Source: Allokutzneria sp. A3M-2-11 16 (GTDB lineage Bacteria; Actinomycetota; Actinomycetes; Mycobacteriales; Pseudonocardiaceae). From it: DNA of 64,000 nucleotides. The DNA lies in the NCBI RefSeq assembly GCF_024213555.1, contig NZ_JANAVO010000001.1, positions 3,224,001 to 3,288,000 on the forward strand, written 5' to 3'. This document shows, piece by piece, positions 45,496 through 54,341 of this stretch. Position 1 is the first letter of the stretch; every line of letters starts with the position of its first letter. Under the pieces are notes generated by a model. That model ran no database searches, was not told the DNA's origin, and saw only the letters and a list, made by a program, of their open reading frames with translations. Position numbers and translations under genes: made by a program.

Positions 45496-46359
45496 ATGAC
45501 TGACTCCACGTTCACCATCGGCGGCGAGCTGCCCGTGCGGCGCCTCGGCTTCGGCGCCATGCGGCTGACCGGCTGGCGGGCCGATGCCGACCGCGCCGGG
45601 CCGATCTCCGTCGCGCGCCGGGCCGTCGAGCTCGGCGTGACCTTCATCGACACCGCCGACTCCTACGGCCTCGGCGCCAACGAGGAACTGCTCGCCGAGG
45701 CGCTGCACCCGTACCCCGAGGGCCTGGTGATCGCCACCAAGGCGGGCCAGTCCCGGCCGGGGCGGGGCAGGTGGGTGCCGCTCGGGCGGCCGGAGTACCT
45801 CGTGCAGCAGGCGGAACTGAGCCTGCGCAGGCTCCGGGTCGACCGGATCGACCTGTTCCAGCTGCACCGCGTCGACCCCAAGGTCGCCGAGGACGAGCAG
45901 TTCGACGCCCTCGCGCAGCTGCGCAAGGACGGGACGGTGCGGCACGTCGGGCTCTCCGAGGTCGGCGTCGAGCAGATCGAGCGGGCCCGGCGCTTCGTCG
46001 ACGTCGCCAGCGTGCAGAACCTCTACAACGTCGGTGACCGGCGGCACGAGGAGGTCCTGGAGTACTGCGAGGGCGAGGGCATCGCGTTCGTGCCGTGGCT
46101 GCCCATCGCCAACGGGACGGCCGAGTCCGACGCGGACGTCAACGCCGAGCTCGCCGCCGTCGCCGACGAGATTTCCCTTGGTGTGAAAGGGAAGCGGGTG
46201 ACACCGGCGCAGGTGGCGCTGGCCTGGCTGCTCGCCCGGTCACCCGTGGTGCTGCCGATCCCGGGGACCTCCTCGCGCGCGCACCTGGAGGAGAACGTGG
46301 CCGCCGCCGGCGTCCGGCTGAGCCCGGAGCAGTTCGCCCGCCTGTCAGCACTGCGCTGA
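45496..46359 (+). CDS. Aldo/keto reductase
   Basis: A 287-aa NADPH-dependent TIM-barrel reductase. The catalytic tetrad is visible: Asp and Tyr in FIDTADSYG, Lys in ATKAG and His in LFQLHRVD. Cofactor-binding residues lie in LPIPGTSS near the C terminus. The substrate is unknown. ATG 45496 is chosen over the adjacent GTG 45493. It is monocistronic. Confidence 0.92.
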   Translation: MTDSTFTIGGELPVRRLGFGAMRLTGWRADADRAGPISVARRAVELGVTFIDTADSYGLGANEELLAEALHPYPEGLVIATKAGQSRPGRGRWVPLGRPEYLVQQAELSLRRLRVDRIDLFQLHRVDPKVAEDEQFDALAQLRKDGTVRHVGLSEVGVEQIERARRFVDVASVQNLYNVGDRRHEEVLEYCEGEGIAFVPWLPIANGTAESDADVNAELAAVADEISLGVKGKRVTPAQVALAWLLARSPVVLPIPGTSSRAHLEENVAAAGVRLSPEQFARLSALR

Positions 46360-46774
46360 TGCGGCCACGGGGCTGAGTCGCTCGCGCTGTTTATTTCACT
46401 CGTGGGCGGGTGGGTTCGGCCCCGCCGATATCCCGGTTATGCGGCTGCTCCAGGAAGCGCACACGGGTTCACTCGATCGGCGCATCACTGTCCCGTGCAT
46501 TCATTTTCGGTCGCCCTCGGTACCCGCCGCGCCGTCCATGGCGCGGCGGGTACGTGCGTTTCGGCGACGACGATGGGGTGGTCCATCAGACAGGTGTTGC
46601 GATTACCAGGTGGTGTTTTCTTCCCCTTGTCATTCGCGGCGGATTACCGTTCGGCCACCCGGCCGTATTCCCCGGACCCCCGCCCCGCCCCGGACGGCCG
46701 CCGTCCCGGTGCCGGCGAGCCGCCGCCCAGGCGTCCGGGAGGACCCTGGGAGGAGGTTTCCGGAAGGCGATGTA

Positions 46775-47138
46775 CGCCAACTGGCGTAATAGTGCGCTGA
46801 AATGAGCCTCGGGGTGTGGTGACACACTGATGACCGCCCGGCACGGTGCGCAATGAAATCGTGTCCAGGTCGTGTCCGGGCGACCCTTCCGGGCTAGTCC
46901 GGGGACTATGGAAGCATCCCTTTATATAGAAAACGCTGAACCGCCCCTGTGACAGTTGTCATGGGTGGGGCAGGCTGTTGGTTGGCTTTTGGAGAGCAAC
47001 AGTCGCAATGGACCTGCCCCCCACCTCCGACGCAGGCCCAGATACGTCGTCGTGCACCTAAGGGAAATGCTTCCCCACGCGTCATCCAGGCGTTACACAA
47101 GGTTTGTCCGTGGATAGATTGATAGTCCCTAGTGCGCT
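46775..47138 (+). promoter_or_regulatory. Upstream region of the LAL regulator with palindromes and direct repeats
   Basis: The 46360-47250 gap (about 890 nt) has no supported gene. It contains ACGCCA-AC-TGGCGT at 46775-46788, TAGTGCGCT at 46791-46799 and again at 47130-47138, and a perfect TAGTCC-GG-GGACTA palindrome at 46895-46908 with a further half site at 47123-47128. An AT-rich TTTATATAG lies at 46920-46928. Its length and signals suggest a complex promoter for the pathway regulator; which proteins bind is unknown. Confidence 0.45.
46963..47024 (+). other. Long leader hairpin upstream of the LAL regulator
   Basis: GGTGGGGCAGG at 46963-46973 pairs with CCTGCCCCCCACC near 47013, and an inner CTGTTG/CAACAG stem lies between. 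If transcribed it would form a stable stem about 230 nt upstream of the regulator start, possibly a leader structure or attenuator. Confidence 0.4.
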
Positions 47139-47250
47139 AAGTGATGATCACGTAACCTCGCGGTGTCTCCGCTCGGTGGAACATATTTGTCAGCCTTCGA
47201 CGAGCATCGCGTAGGGCGCGCGGTGCATGTGGCTGGGGGAGGTGGAGTAC

Positions 47251-50100
47251 GTGTTACTAGTGGAGCGGGATCAGGAGCTGGGCACCCTGAAAGACCTGTT
47301 CGCGGACACGATGCGTGGCAATGGGCGAGTCGCGGTCGTGAGCGGCGGTGTTGCCAGTGGTAAGACCGAACTACTCCGCAGCATGGTGGAGCACTCGACG
47401 GGATCGGGCGCTCTGCATCTCAACGCAAATGGCTCTCCGATGGAACGGGCGATTCCGCTCGGAGTGCTTCACCAACTATTGTCGCGGGCTCCGCTCACTC
47501 CGGAGCACGCGCCACTCGTCAAAAACATCCTCGCGAGTTCGCGAATTGCGGGCGGAACCGTCGGTGCCCATTCGGGGGGAATGGGCAAGGGAATTGACCG
47601 CCTGCCGCTGAACCTCGTTCGGGATGTGGCCGAGGCGCTCACCGAACTGGCCCGGTCCGCACCGGTCCTGGTGACCGTCGACGATATCCAGTACGCCGAT
47701 TTCGCGTCGCTGAACTGCCTGCGGCACCTGGTGGACCACCTCCAGGGCTCGCGGATCATGATGGTGCTCACGGAGTCCACCCACTCCGCACCCGTGCACC
47801 CGGTGTTCCACACCGAGACCCTGCGTTCCAGGATCTGCAGCCGGGTCCGGCTGGGCACGCTCTCCGAGACCGCCGTGCACGCCGTCACCGCCGAGCACCT
47901 GGGCACCGACGCGGCGGACCGCCTGGCGCGGGACTACTTCCGGTGCACGGGCGGAAATCCATTGCTGGTGCGCGCATTGATCGACGACGCGCAGACCGCC
48001 ACCGTGACCACCACGACGGCGGGCGTGACGCTGGAGTGCGCACCGGGGCACGGGTTCCGCCAGGCGGTGCTGGCGTGCCTGGAGCGCAGCGAGGAGCAGA
48101 CCCTGGACGTGGCGAGGGCGGCCGCGGTCCTGGAGGCTTCCGGGGCGCTCGCGGCCGGATCGGTCGCGGAGGCGAAGGTGTTGCTGCGCCGGGTGCTCGA
48201 CACCGACCCGGACACGGTGGACACCGCGCTCGGCGTGCTCGAAGCGATGGGCGTGCTTGACGGTTCCCTGGCCTTCCGGCACGCGGCAGGGCGCGCCGCC
48301 GTGCTGGACGACCTGGACCGCGAGCACCGGGCGCAGCTGCACTTCCGGGCCGCCCAGCTGCTGCACCTGGAGGGCGCTCCGGCCGGGCGCATCGCGGCGC
48401 ACCTCGTCGCGATCGGCCACGCGGACTCCGGCTGGGAGGCCGAGGTGCTGCTGGAGGCGGCCGACCAGGCGTTGACCGAGGACGACACCGAGAACGCGTC
48501 GCGCTACCTGGAGCTGGCCGAGGCGGGCTGCTCCGACGACGACCAGCTGGCCCGGATCAGGGCCGCGCTCTCCAGGGTGGAGTGGCGGCTGAACCCGGGA
48601 ACGGCGTTGCGCTACCTGACGCCGCTGTTCGAGGCCTTCACGCGCAACCAGCTCGGTGACGGCGACGCCAGCACGCTGCTGCGCTACCTGCTGTGGCACG
48701 GGCGGGTCGACAAGGCGGCCGAGGCGATCGAGCGGACGGCGCACGCCGACCGCTCGCGGGTCGGGCTCCAGTTCGGGTCCGCCTGCCAGCTGCTGGTCAA
48801 CTCCTACCCGCCGCTGCGGCCGGTGGTGGCGCGGGCGCAGCAGCTGCCGGTCATCGAGCCGTACGCGTCGGCGAACGTCAGCCGGTGCGCGCAGGCGGCG
48901 AACGCGCTGCACACCGTGCTCACCGACGGTCCGGGCAACCGGGTCACCGAGAGCGCGTTGCAGTTCCTGCAGCGGACGAAGCTGACCGACAACACCGTCG
49001 AGGCGGTCGAGTCGGCGCTGCTGGCCCTGGTCTACGGGGAGCGCACGGACAAGGCCGGACCGCTCTGCGACGAGCTGCTGGAGGAGGCCACCGCGCGCGG
49101 TGTCCGCACCTGGCAGGCCGTGCTCTGCGGAATCCGGGCCGAGATCGCGCTGCGGCAGGGCGACCTGCCGACGGCCCGCCAGTACGCCGAGCGCTCGCTG
49201 GCGGGCATCCCGCGGCAGAGCTGGGGCGTGGCCGCCGCTGGGCCCCTGGCCACCCTCGCGCTGGCCACCCTGGCCATGGGCGAGATCGACGCCGCCGCCG
49301 AGCAGCTGGAGTTCCAGGTGCCGGACTCGGTGTTCCAGAGCCGGTTCGGGCTGCACTACCTCCAGGCGCGGGGCCACTACTACCTGGCGACCGACCAGCT
49401 CCAGGCGGCGCTCGCGGACTTCCAGTTCTGCGGCGCGCTGATGCGGGAGTGGGGGATGGACTCGCCGAGCTTCCTGCCGTGGCGCTCCGACGCCGCCCAG
49501 GTGTACCTGCGGCTCGGCGAGGCGGCCAAGGCGCAGGAGCTGCTGACCGAGCAGCTCGACCTGACCTGCGCCGCCAGCCACCGCGCGCGCGGGATCTCCC
49601 TGTTCCTGCTGGCCAGGACCAAGGAGGTGGGCAAGCGGGTCGCGGTGTTCCGGCAGGCGATCGACTCGCTGTACGCGGCGGGCGACCGGTTCATGCTCAG
49701 CAAGGCCATGCACGGGCTGGGGCAGACCTACCACTCGCTGAACGAGCCCGGGAAGGCGCGGATGTTCAAGCACCGCGCCGAACAGCTCGCCAGGGAGCTG
49801 CGCCCGGCCGACGCCGACCGGCCGGAGCCCGAGGCGGCGGCTCGCGAGCCGGAGGCGCAGGCCCGCGAACCAGAGCCGCAGGCCCGGGTGTCCAGCCTGA
49901 CCAGCTCGGAGCGCAGGGTGGCCGAACTGGCCGCGCACGGCTACACCAACCGGGAGATCTCCCGGCACCTCTACATCACGGTGAGCACGGTGGAGCAGCA
50001 CCTGACGCGGGTCTACCGCAAGCTCAACGTCGGCAGCCGCGCCGCGCTGCCGAGGGAGCTCCAACTCGACATGAAGACCGCCGACACCGCGGCGAGCTAG
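47251..50100 (+). CDS. LAL-family LuxR regulator with TTA second codon
   Basis: A 949-aa large ATP-binding LuxR regulator. It starts LLVERDQELGTL and has Walker A GGVASGKTELL (about residue 32) and Walker B VLVTVDDIQYAD (about residue 145). A long TPR-like middle leads to a C-terminal LuxR HTH (SSERRVAELAAHGYTNREISRHLYITVSTVEQHL). The GTG at 47251 with GGAGGTGGAG upstream matches family N termini; an in-frame ATG lies at 47227. The second codon is TTA (47254-47256), so expression probably depends on the bldA tRNA. It resembles PikD-type activators and heads the polyketide-related region. Confidence 0.93.
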   Translation: MLLVERDQELGTLKDLFADTMRGNGRVAVVSGGVASGKTELLRSMVEHSTGSGALHLNANGSPMERAIPLGVLHQLLSRAPLTPEHAPLVKNILASSRIAGGTVGAHSGGMGKGIDRLPLNLVRDVAEALTELARSAPVLVTVDDIQYADFASLNCLRHLVDHLQGSRIMMVLTESTHSAPVHPVFHTETLRSRICSRVRLGTLSETAVHAVTAEHLGTDAADRLARDYFRCTGGNPLLVRALIDDAQTATVTTTTAGVTLECAPGHGFRQAVLACLERSEEQTLDVARAAAVLEASGALAAGSVAEAKVLLRRVLDTDPDTVDTALGVLEAMGVLDGSLAFRHAAGRAAVLDDLDREHRAQLHFRAAQLLHLEGAPAGRIAAHLVAIGHADSGWEAEVLLEAADQALTEDDTENASRYLELAEAGCSDDDQLARIRAALSRVEWRLNPGTALRYLTPLFEAFTRNQLGDGDASTLLRYLLWHGRVDKAAEAIERTAHADRSRVGLQFGSACQLLVNSYPPLRPVVARAQQLPVIEPYASANVSRCAQAANALHTVLTDGPGNRVTESALQFLQRTKLTDNTVEAVESALLALVYGERTDKAGPLCDELLEEATARGVRTWQAVLCGIRAEIALRQGDLPTARQYAERSLAGIPRQSWGVAAAGPLATLALATLAMGEIDAAAEQLEFQVPDSVFQSRFGLHYLQARGHYYLATDQLQAALADFQFCGALMREWGMDSPSFLPWRSDAAQVYLRLGEAAKAQELLTEQLDLTCAASHRARGISLFLLARTKEVGKRVAVFRQAIDSLYAAGDRFMLSKAMHGLGQTYHSLNEPGKARMFKHRAEQLARELRPADADRPEPEAAAREPEAQAREPEPQARVSSLTSSERRVAELAAHGYTNREISRHLYITVSTVEQHLTRVYRKLNVGSRAALPRELQLDMKTADTAAS

Positions 50101-50110
50101 GCATGGGTCG

Positions 50111-50239
50111 GCCGGTCTTCAAGTCCCGCCAACCCCGCCTGACACCGTCGCCAACCGCCCCTAACCCCCGTAGCGCTTACGAGGGTTAGGGGCGGTTGGA
50201 GGTGGCTGGGAGGGGGTTCGGTGTACTTGAAGACCGGCC
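50111..50239. repeat. Hairpin repeat family B, copy 2
   Basis: Outer arms GCCGGTCTTCAAGT and ACTTGAAGACCGGC match those of the copy at 29273-29400. The inner stem here (CCAACCGCCCCTAACCC with GGGTTAGGGGCGGTTGG) differs in sequence. It starts 10 nt after the LAL stop. The rest of the 50101-50424 gap holds a second smaller hairpin (GGGACCCCCTGTCG/CGACGGGGGGTCCC near 50270-50301) and no gene. Confidence 0.9.
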
Positions 50240-50424
50240 TGCCTCGCTGGGGCGGAAGGTTCAAACCATCGTGGGACCCCCTGTCGGGCGACGGGGGGTC
50301 CCGCGCTGCGTTCATGGGGGTTGACCTGCGAAAAGAGATTCATGCACGAGCATGACAACTGTCACCGGCAGCTCGTGACGGGCGAACTACCCGGATTGTC
50401 GGTGCCTTGCGCATAGTTGGTGAC

Positions 50425-51372
50425 ATGGAAGAGGTTCTGGCTTCGGAGAGCACCGGGCGGCGTGCGGCCGGCAGGAACGGTGCTGCGGCGATCCACATCA
50501 GCGGGCTGAAGAAGCACTACGGCGCGGTCCGCGCGGTCGACGGCATCGACCTGTCCATCGCCCCCGGCGAGGTCGTCGCGCTGCTCGGCCCCAACGGGGC
50601 GGGCAAGTCGACCGCCGTCGACATGATCCTCGGGCTCACCAAGCCGGACGAGGGCGAGGTGACGATCTTCGGCAAGGCGCCGAAGGAGGCCGTCGCGCAC
50701 GGCACCATCGGCGCGATGCTGCAGAGCGGCGCGCTGCTCGACGACGCCACCGTCGGCGAGATGGTCGGCATGGTGGCCTCGCTGCACCGCAAGCCGATGC
50801 CGGTCAAGGAGGCGCTGCGCCGCGCGGGCATCGCGGACCTGGTCAAGCGCCGCTCCACCCGCCTCTCCGGCGGCCAGAAGCAGCGCGTGCGCTACGCGGT
50901 CGCCCTGGTCAGCGACCCGGACCTGCTGATCCTGGACGAGCCGACCGCGGCGATGGACGTGGGCACCCGGCGCGAGTTCTGGCTGTCCATGCAGGAGTTC
51001 ACCGCCGCCGGGCGGACCGTGGTCTTCGCGACGCACTACCTGGAGGAGGCGGAGGAGTTCGCCGACCGGGTCATCTTCATGAAGTCCGGCAAGATCGTCG
51101 CCGACGGCTCCGTGGCCGAGGTGCAGGCGCTGGCCGCCGGCCGCACCCTGCACGCCAAGATCCCCGGCGCGACGCGGTCGGAGATCGAGGCGCTGCCCGC
51201 CGTCGCCGACGTGGACGTCCGGCACGACAAGGTGGTGATCGTCAGCTCCAGCTCCGACACCACGCTGCGCGCGCTGCTGGCCCGGTTCCCCAACGCGCGG
51301 GACATCGAGATCGCGGGGGTGAGCCTCGACGAGGCCTTCATCACGCTGACCAGCAACATCAACAAGAGCTGA
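50425..51372 (+). CDS. ABC transporter ATP-binding protein (DrrA-like)
   Basis: A 315-aa ATPase with Walker A GPNGAGKS, signature LSGGQKQR, Walker B LLILDEPTAAMD and switch His in FATHYLEEAEE. A C-terminal ~90-residue domain is typical of drug-export ATPases. The ATG at 50425 is preferred over upstream TTG 50407; the ribosome site is weak. It is followed 17 nt later by the permease and then a two-component system, so the four genes probably form one operon. Confidence 0.93.
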   Translation: MEEVLASESTGRRAAGRNGAAAIHISGLKKHYGAVRAVDGIDLSIAPGEVVALLGPNGAGKSTAVDMILGLTKPDEGEVTIFGKAPKEAVAHGTIGAMLQSGALLDDATVGEMVGMVASLHRKPMPVKEALRRAGIADLVKRRSTRLSGGQKQRVRYAVALVSDPDLLILDEPTAAMDVGTRREFWLSMQEFTAAGRTVVFATHYLEEAEEFADRVIFMKSGKIVADGSVAEVQALAAGRTLHAKIPGATRSEIEALPAVADVDVRHDKVVIVSSSSDTTLRALLARFPNARDIEIAGVSLDEAFITLTSNINKS

Positions 51373-51389
51373 GCGGGAGTAGGACAGCC

Positions 51390-52148
51390 ATGAACCTCGG
51401 ATACCTCGGCCTGGAGATCCGGCGGGCGCTGCGCGCTCCGGGCACCCTGCTGTTCACCATCGGCTTCCCGGCGATGTTCTACCTGCTGGAGATGATGCTG
51501 TTCAAGGACGTCGCCGGTGCGGGAGCGGGCGGGGCGGGCACCGCGGCCGCCGACTACCCGGTGACGATCATGGTCGGCCTGTGCGCCTGGGGCGTGATGA
51601 CCGCGGGCCTGCTCATCGGCACCCGCGTGGTGCACGAGCGCACCGCGGGCTGGCAGCGCCAGCTGCGGCTGACCCCGCTCTCCGGCGGCGGCTTCCTGAT
51701 CGGCAAGGTCACCGTCGGCATGGCGGTCGCCCTGCCGACCGCGATCGTCGTGCCGGTGGTCGCGGTGCTGGTGGAGAACGTCCAGCTGACCCCGGTCGGC
51801 TGGCTGCACGCCACCCTGTTCGTCTGGCTCGGCTCGCTGCCCTTCGCGATCATGGGCCTGCTGATCGGCCAGCTGTCCAACAAGGACAACGTGCAGAACT
51901 TCGTCATCGTCGGCATGTTGCTGCTGGCCATGTTCGGCGGGCTGTTCATGCCGCTGGACATGCTGCCGCCGTGGTGGAACGACCTGGCGCAGTTCGTGCC
52001 GAGCTACTGGCTGGCCGAGATCGGCCGGGTCGGCGTGCTGCCGAACTACGGCACCATCGTGACCCCCGCGCTCGTGCTGCTCGGCTGGTCCGTCGTGCTC
52101 GCCGCCGGTGTGGTGTGGCGCTACCAGCGCGACTCGGCTCGCACCTAA
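51390..52148 (+). CDS. ABC-2 type transporter permease
   Basis: A 252-aa six-helix permease with the ABC-2 pattern: a charged N-terminal helix (LEIRRALRAPGTLLFTIGFP) and the late LLAMFGGLFMPLDMLPPW segment. It would pair with the upstream ATPase to export a hydrophobic product or lipid. GGGAGTAGGA precedes the ATG at 51390. Confidence 0.92.
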   Translation: MNLGYLGLEIRRALRAPGTLLFTIGFPAMFYLLEMMLFKDVAGAGAGGAGTAAADYPVTIMVGLCAWGVMTAGLLIGTRVVHERTAGWQRQLRLTPLSGGGFLIGKVTVGMAVALPTAIVVPVVAVLVENVQLTPVGWLHATLFVWLGSLPFAIMGLLIGQLSNKDNVQNFVIVGMLLLAMFGGLFMPLDMLPPWWNDLAQFVPSYWLAEIGRVGVLPNYGTIVTPALVLLGWSVVLAAGVVWRYQRDSART

Positions 52149-52161
52149 TAGTGTCGCCGGC

Positions 52162-53376
52162 ATGATGCGCAAGCTCCTGGACTGGGGTGGTGGATCGGGC
52201 TTCCGATCCACCACCCCGGAGCCGGATGAGGGGTCGAAGGCCGCGCCCGCGCTCGCGGTGCTCTTCAGCCTGATGATGATCCCCGCGTGGATCGACGCGC
52301 TCGGTCAGGTGCGCGCCGCGCGGCCGGACCTGTGGGCGCTCTCCGCGTTCGTCGGCGTCTCCTACAGCATCGCCTGCATCCTCGCGGTTCCGTTGGCGCG
52401 CAAGGTTTCCTGGACCTCGCAGGTGCTGGTGTGCCTGGCCCTGCTCGCGATGGGCATCGCCTTCGTCGTGCTGACCGGCCTGGAGAACTCCTGGGTGCTG
52501 ATCTGCGCGCTCGGCATCGTCGCCGCGCTGATGCCGCCGGTGGTCACCGGCGTCGTCACGTTGGTGACGCTGGTCGGGTTGTCGGCCAGCGCGATCTACC
52601 AGCAGAAGTTCGAGGCGCAGTTGCCCAACTTCGTCCTGCTGTTCTCGGTGACCGCGGCCGCGGCGCTGATGGTGGGGCTGGCCAACGCCTACGTGGAGCT
52701 CAAGCACGCGCGGGACCAGATCGCCATGTTCGCCGTCGCCAAGGAACGCGCCCGCTTCGCCAGGGACCTGCACGACATCCTCGGGCACAGCCTCACCACG
52801 ATCACCCTCAAGGCCGGGCTCGCCCGCCGGGTGCTGGAGATGGGCGACCTTGACCGCACCATGACGGAGATCCGGGACGTGGAAAGGCTTGGCAGACAAG
52901 CACTCGCGGACGTGCGGGCGACGGTCTCGGAGTACCGCGTCGTCACCCTCGCCGGAGAGCTCGCCGGAGCCAACGAGACCTTGCGCGCCGCGGGCATCGA
53001 GGCCGATCTTCCGCGCGCCGTCGACGACGTCGCACCCGAGTTGCAGCAGGTTTTCGGTTACGTGCTCAGGGAAACGGTGACCAACGTGGTCCGGCACTCC
53101 GGCGCGCAGAAGGTGAGCGTGCGGCTGGGCCACGACTGGATCAGCGTCACCGACGACGGGGTGGGCGCCCCGCAGGCCGCCGCGGGCAACGGGCTGCGCG
53201 GACTGCAGGAGCGGATGGCCGCGGTCGGCGGCACGCTGGAGAGCGGCACGCCGAGCAGGGGTGGTTTCGTGGTCCGCGCGAGCGCTGTGATCTCCAAGGT
53301 TCCCGATCACCCCGAGGACTCCCCGGCGTCCGCCGAGGCGGAGAATGCCGTCGAGAGCACGGGAGGACAGGCGTGA
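52162..53376 (+). CDS. Sensor histidine kinase (NarL/DesK type)
   Basis: A 404-aa membrane kinase with about five transmembrane helices (residues ~28-175), a HisKA_3 domain with phosphoacceptor His204 in FARDLHDILGHSL, and an ATPase domain (TVTNVVRHSG, VTDDGVGAP, GLRGLQERMAAVGG). The topology is DesK-like, in which membrane state is sensed. It overlaps the response-regulator gene by 4 nt, so the pair is coupled, and sits behind the ABC exporter it may control. Confidence 0.93.
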   Translation: MMRKLLDWGGGSGFRSTTPEPDEGSKAAPALAVLFSLMMIPAWIDALGQVRAARPDLWALSAFVGVSYSIACILAVPLARKVSWTSQVLVCLALLAMGIAFVVLTGLENSWVLICALGIVAALMPPVVTGVVTLVTLVGLSASAIYQQKFEAQLPNFVLLFSVTAAAALMVGLANAYVELKHARDQIAMFAVAKERARFARDLHDILGHSLTTITLKAGLARRVLEMGDLDRTMTEIRDVERLGRQALADVRATVSEYRVVTLAGELAGANETLRAAGIEADLPRAVDDVAPELQQVFGYVLRETVTNVVRHSGAQKVSVRLGHDWISVTDDGVGAPQAAAGNGLRGLQERMAAVGGTLESGTPSRGGFVVRASAVISKVPDHPEDSPASAEAENAVESTGGQA

Positions 53377-53978
53377 TTCGGGTTCTTGTCGCCGATGACC
53401 AGGCGCTGGTGCGCGGCGCCCTGGCGACGATGCTGGACCTGGAGCCGGACATCACCGTCGTGGCCCAGGTCGGATCGGGTGACGACGTGCTGCCCGCCGC
53501 GCGGCAGTCCGCGCCGGACGTGGTGCTGCTGGACGTGCACATGCCCGGCAAGGACGGCCTGGCCGCGGCCAAGGAGCTGCACGCCGAGCTGCCCGCGTGC
53601 AAGATCCTCATCTGCACCACCTTCGGGCGGCCGGGCTACCTGGTGCGGGCGATGGCCGCGGGCGCCTCCGGCTTCATCGTCAAGGACGCCCCGCCGGAGC
53701 AGCTGGTCGACGCGGTCCGCCGGGTCTACAACGGACTCCGCGTGGTCGATCCCGTGCTGGCGGCGGAATCCCTCGCCACCGGGCCGAACCCGCTCACCGT
53801 GCGGGAGCGGGAGGTGCTCGGCGCGGTCGCCGACGGGAGCACCGTGGCGAAGGTGGCCAAGGCGCTGCACCTGACCGAGGGCACGGTGCGCAACCACCTG
53901 TCCTCGGCGATCGGCAAGACCGGCGCCCGGACCAGGGGCGAGGCGTACCGGATCTCGGAGGAGCGCGGCTGGCTCTAG
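53373..53978 (+). CDS. Response regulator (NarL/DesR type)
   Basis: A 201-aa regulator with an intact receiver (Asp8/Asp9, phosphoacceptor Asp54 in VLLDVHMPG, Lys104 in FIVKDA) and a LuxR-type HTH (LTVREREVLGAVADGSTVAKVAKALHL). It starts at GTG 53373 overlapping the kinase stop. It is the cognate partner of the kinase and probably regulates the ABC operon. Confidence 0.94.
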   Translation: MIRVLVADDQALVRGALATMLDLEPDITVVAQVGSGDDVLPAARQSAPDVVLLDVHMPGKDGLAAAKELHAELPACKILICTTFGRPGYLVRAMAAGASGFIVKDAPPEQLVDAVRRVYNGLRVVDPVLAAESLATGPNPLTVREREVLGAVADGSTVAKVAKALHLTEGTVRNHLSSAIGKTGARTRGEAYRISEERGWL

Positions 53979-54046
53979 CCCACCACCTCCGCAGGCGCCC
54001 CTTCGCGGGGCTCGGCGCGGGACGGCGAAGCCCGGGGGGATACGCC

Positions 54047-54198
54047 CCCCTAATCTCCCGGGTGGCAGGCGTCCCGCGCCGATCTTTCCGTTGGGCCCCG
54101 GGAAGTGAGGGGTTGTGGAACCAGCCAGTGTCGGATAAGGGGAAATCACGTAGGCGGCGCCCCTTTTCTTAGGGGCGCCGTCCGTGCTTGTAGGGGTG
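54047..54198 (+). promoter_or_regulatory. CCCCTA/TAGGGG motifs and hairpin upstream of the ccr operon
   Basis: The 363-nt gap 53979-54341 holds no gene. CCCCTAA lies at 54047-54053. A perfect 8-bp hairpin GGCGCCCC/GGGGCGCC lies at 54157-54180, and TAGGGG occurs at 54171 and 54191, 20 nt apart and about 150 nt before the ccr start. The motif matches the repeats in front of the C-methyltransferase. Operator function is inferred only. Confidence 0.35.
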
Positions 54199-54341
54199 AC
54201 GCGGGCAACAGGGCCGTGGCTACTGTCGGTGGGGCAGGCGCGTGTATGCGTATGCATGGATCTGGGGGCATCAGCGCGGTGGCAGCCTGACCTGCCGCAC
54301 CGCCGCGCCGGCGCGCCCTTCGAACCCCCGGAGGAACCGTC

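Noticed and set aside
46402-46805. Three overlapping plus-strand frames of ~130 codons upstream of the LAL gene
   Set aside because: All three frames are open at once from composition, none has a clear ribosome site or recognisable sequence.
47476-50064. 862-codon open frame opposite the LAL gene
   Set aside because: It is the antisense frame of a GC-rich gene; composition is Arg/Gly/Leu-rich without recognisable domains, while the sense frame has clear Walker and LuxR motifs.
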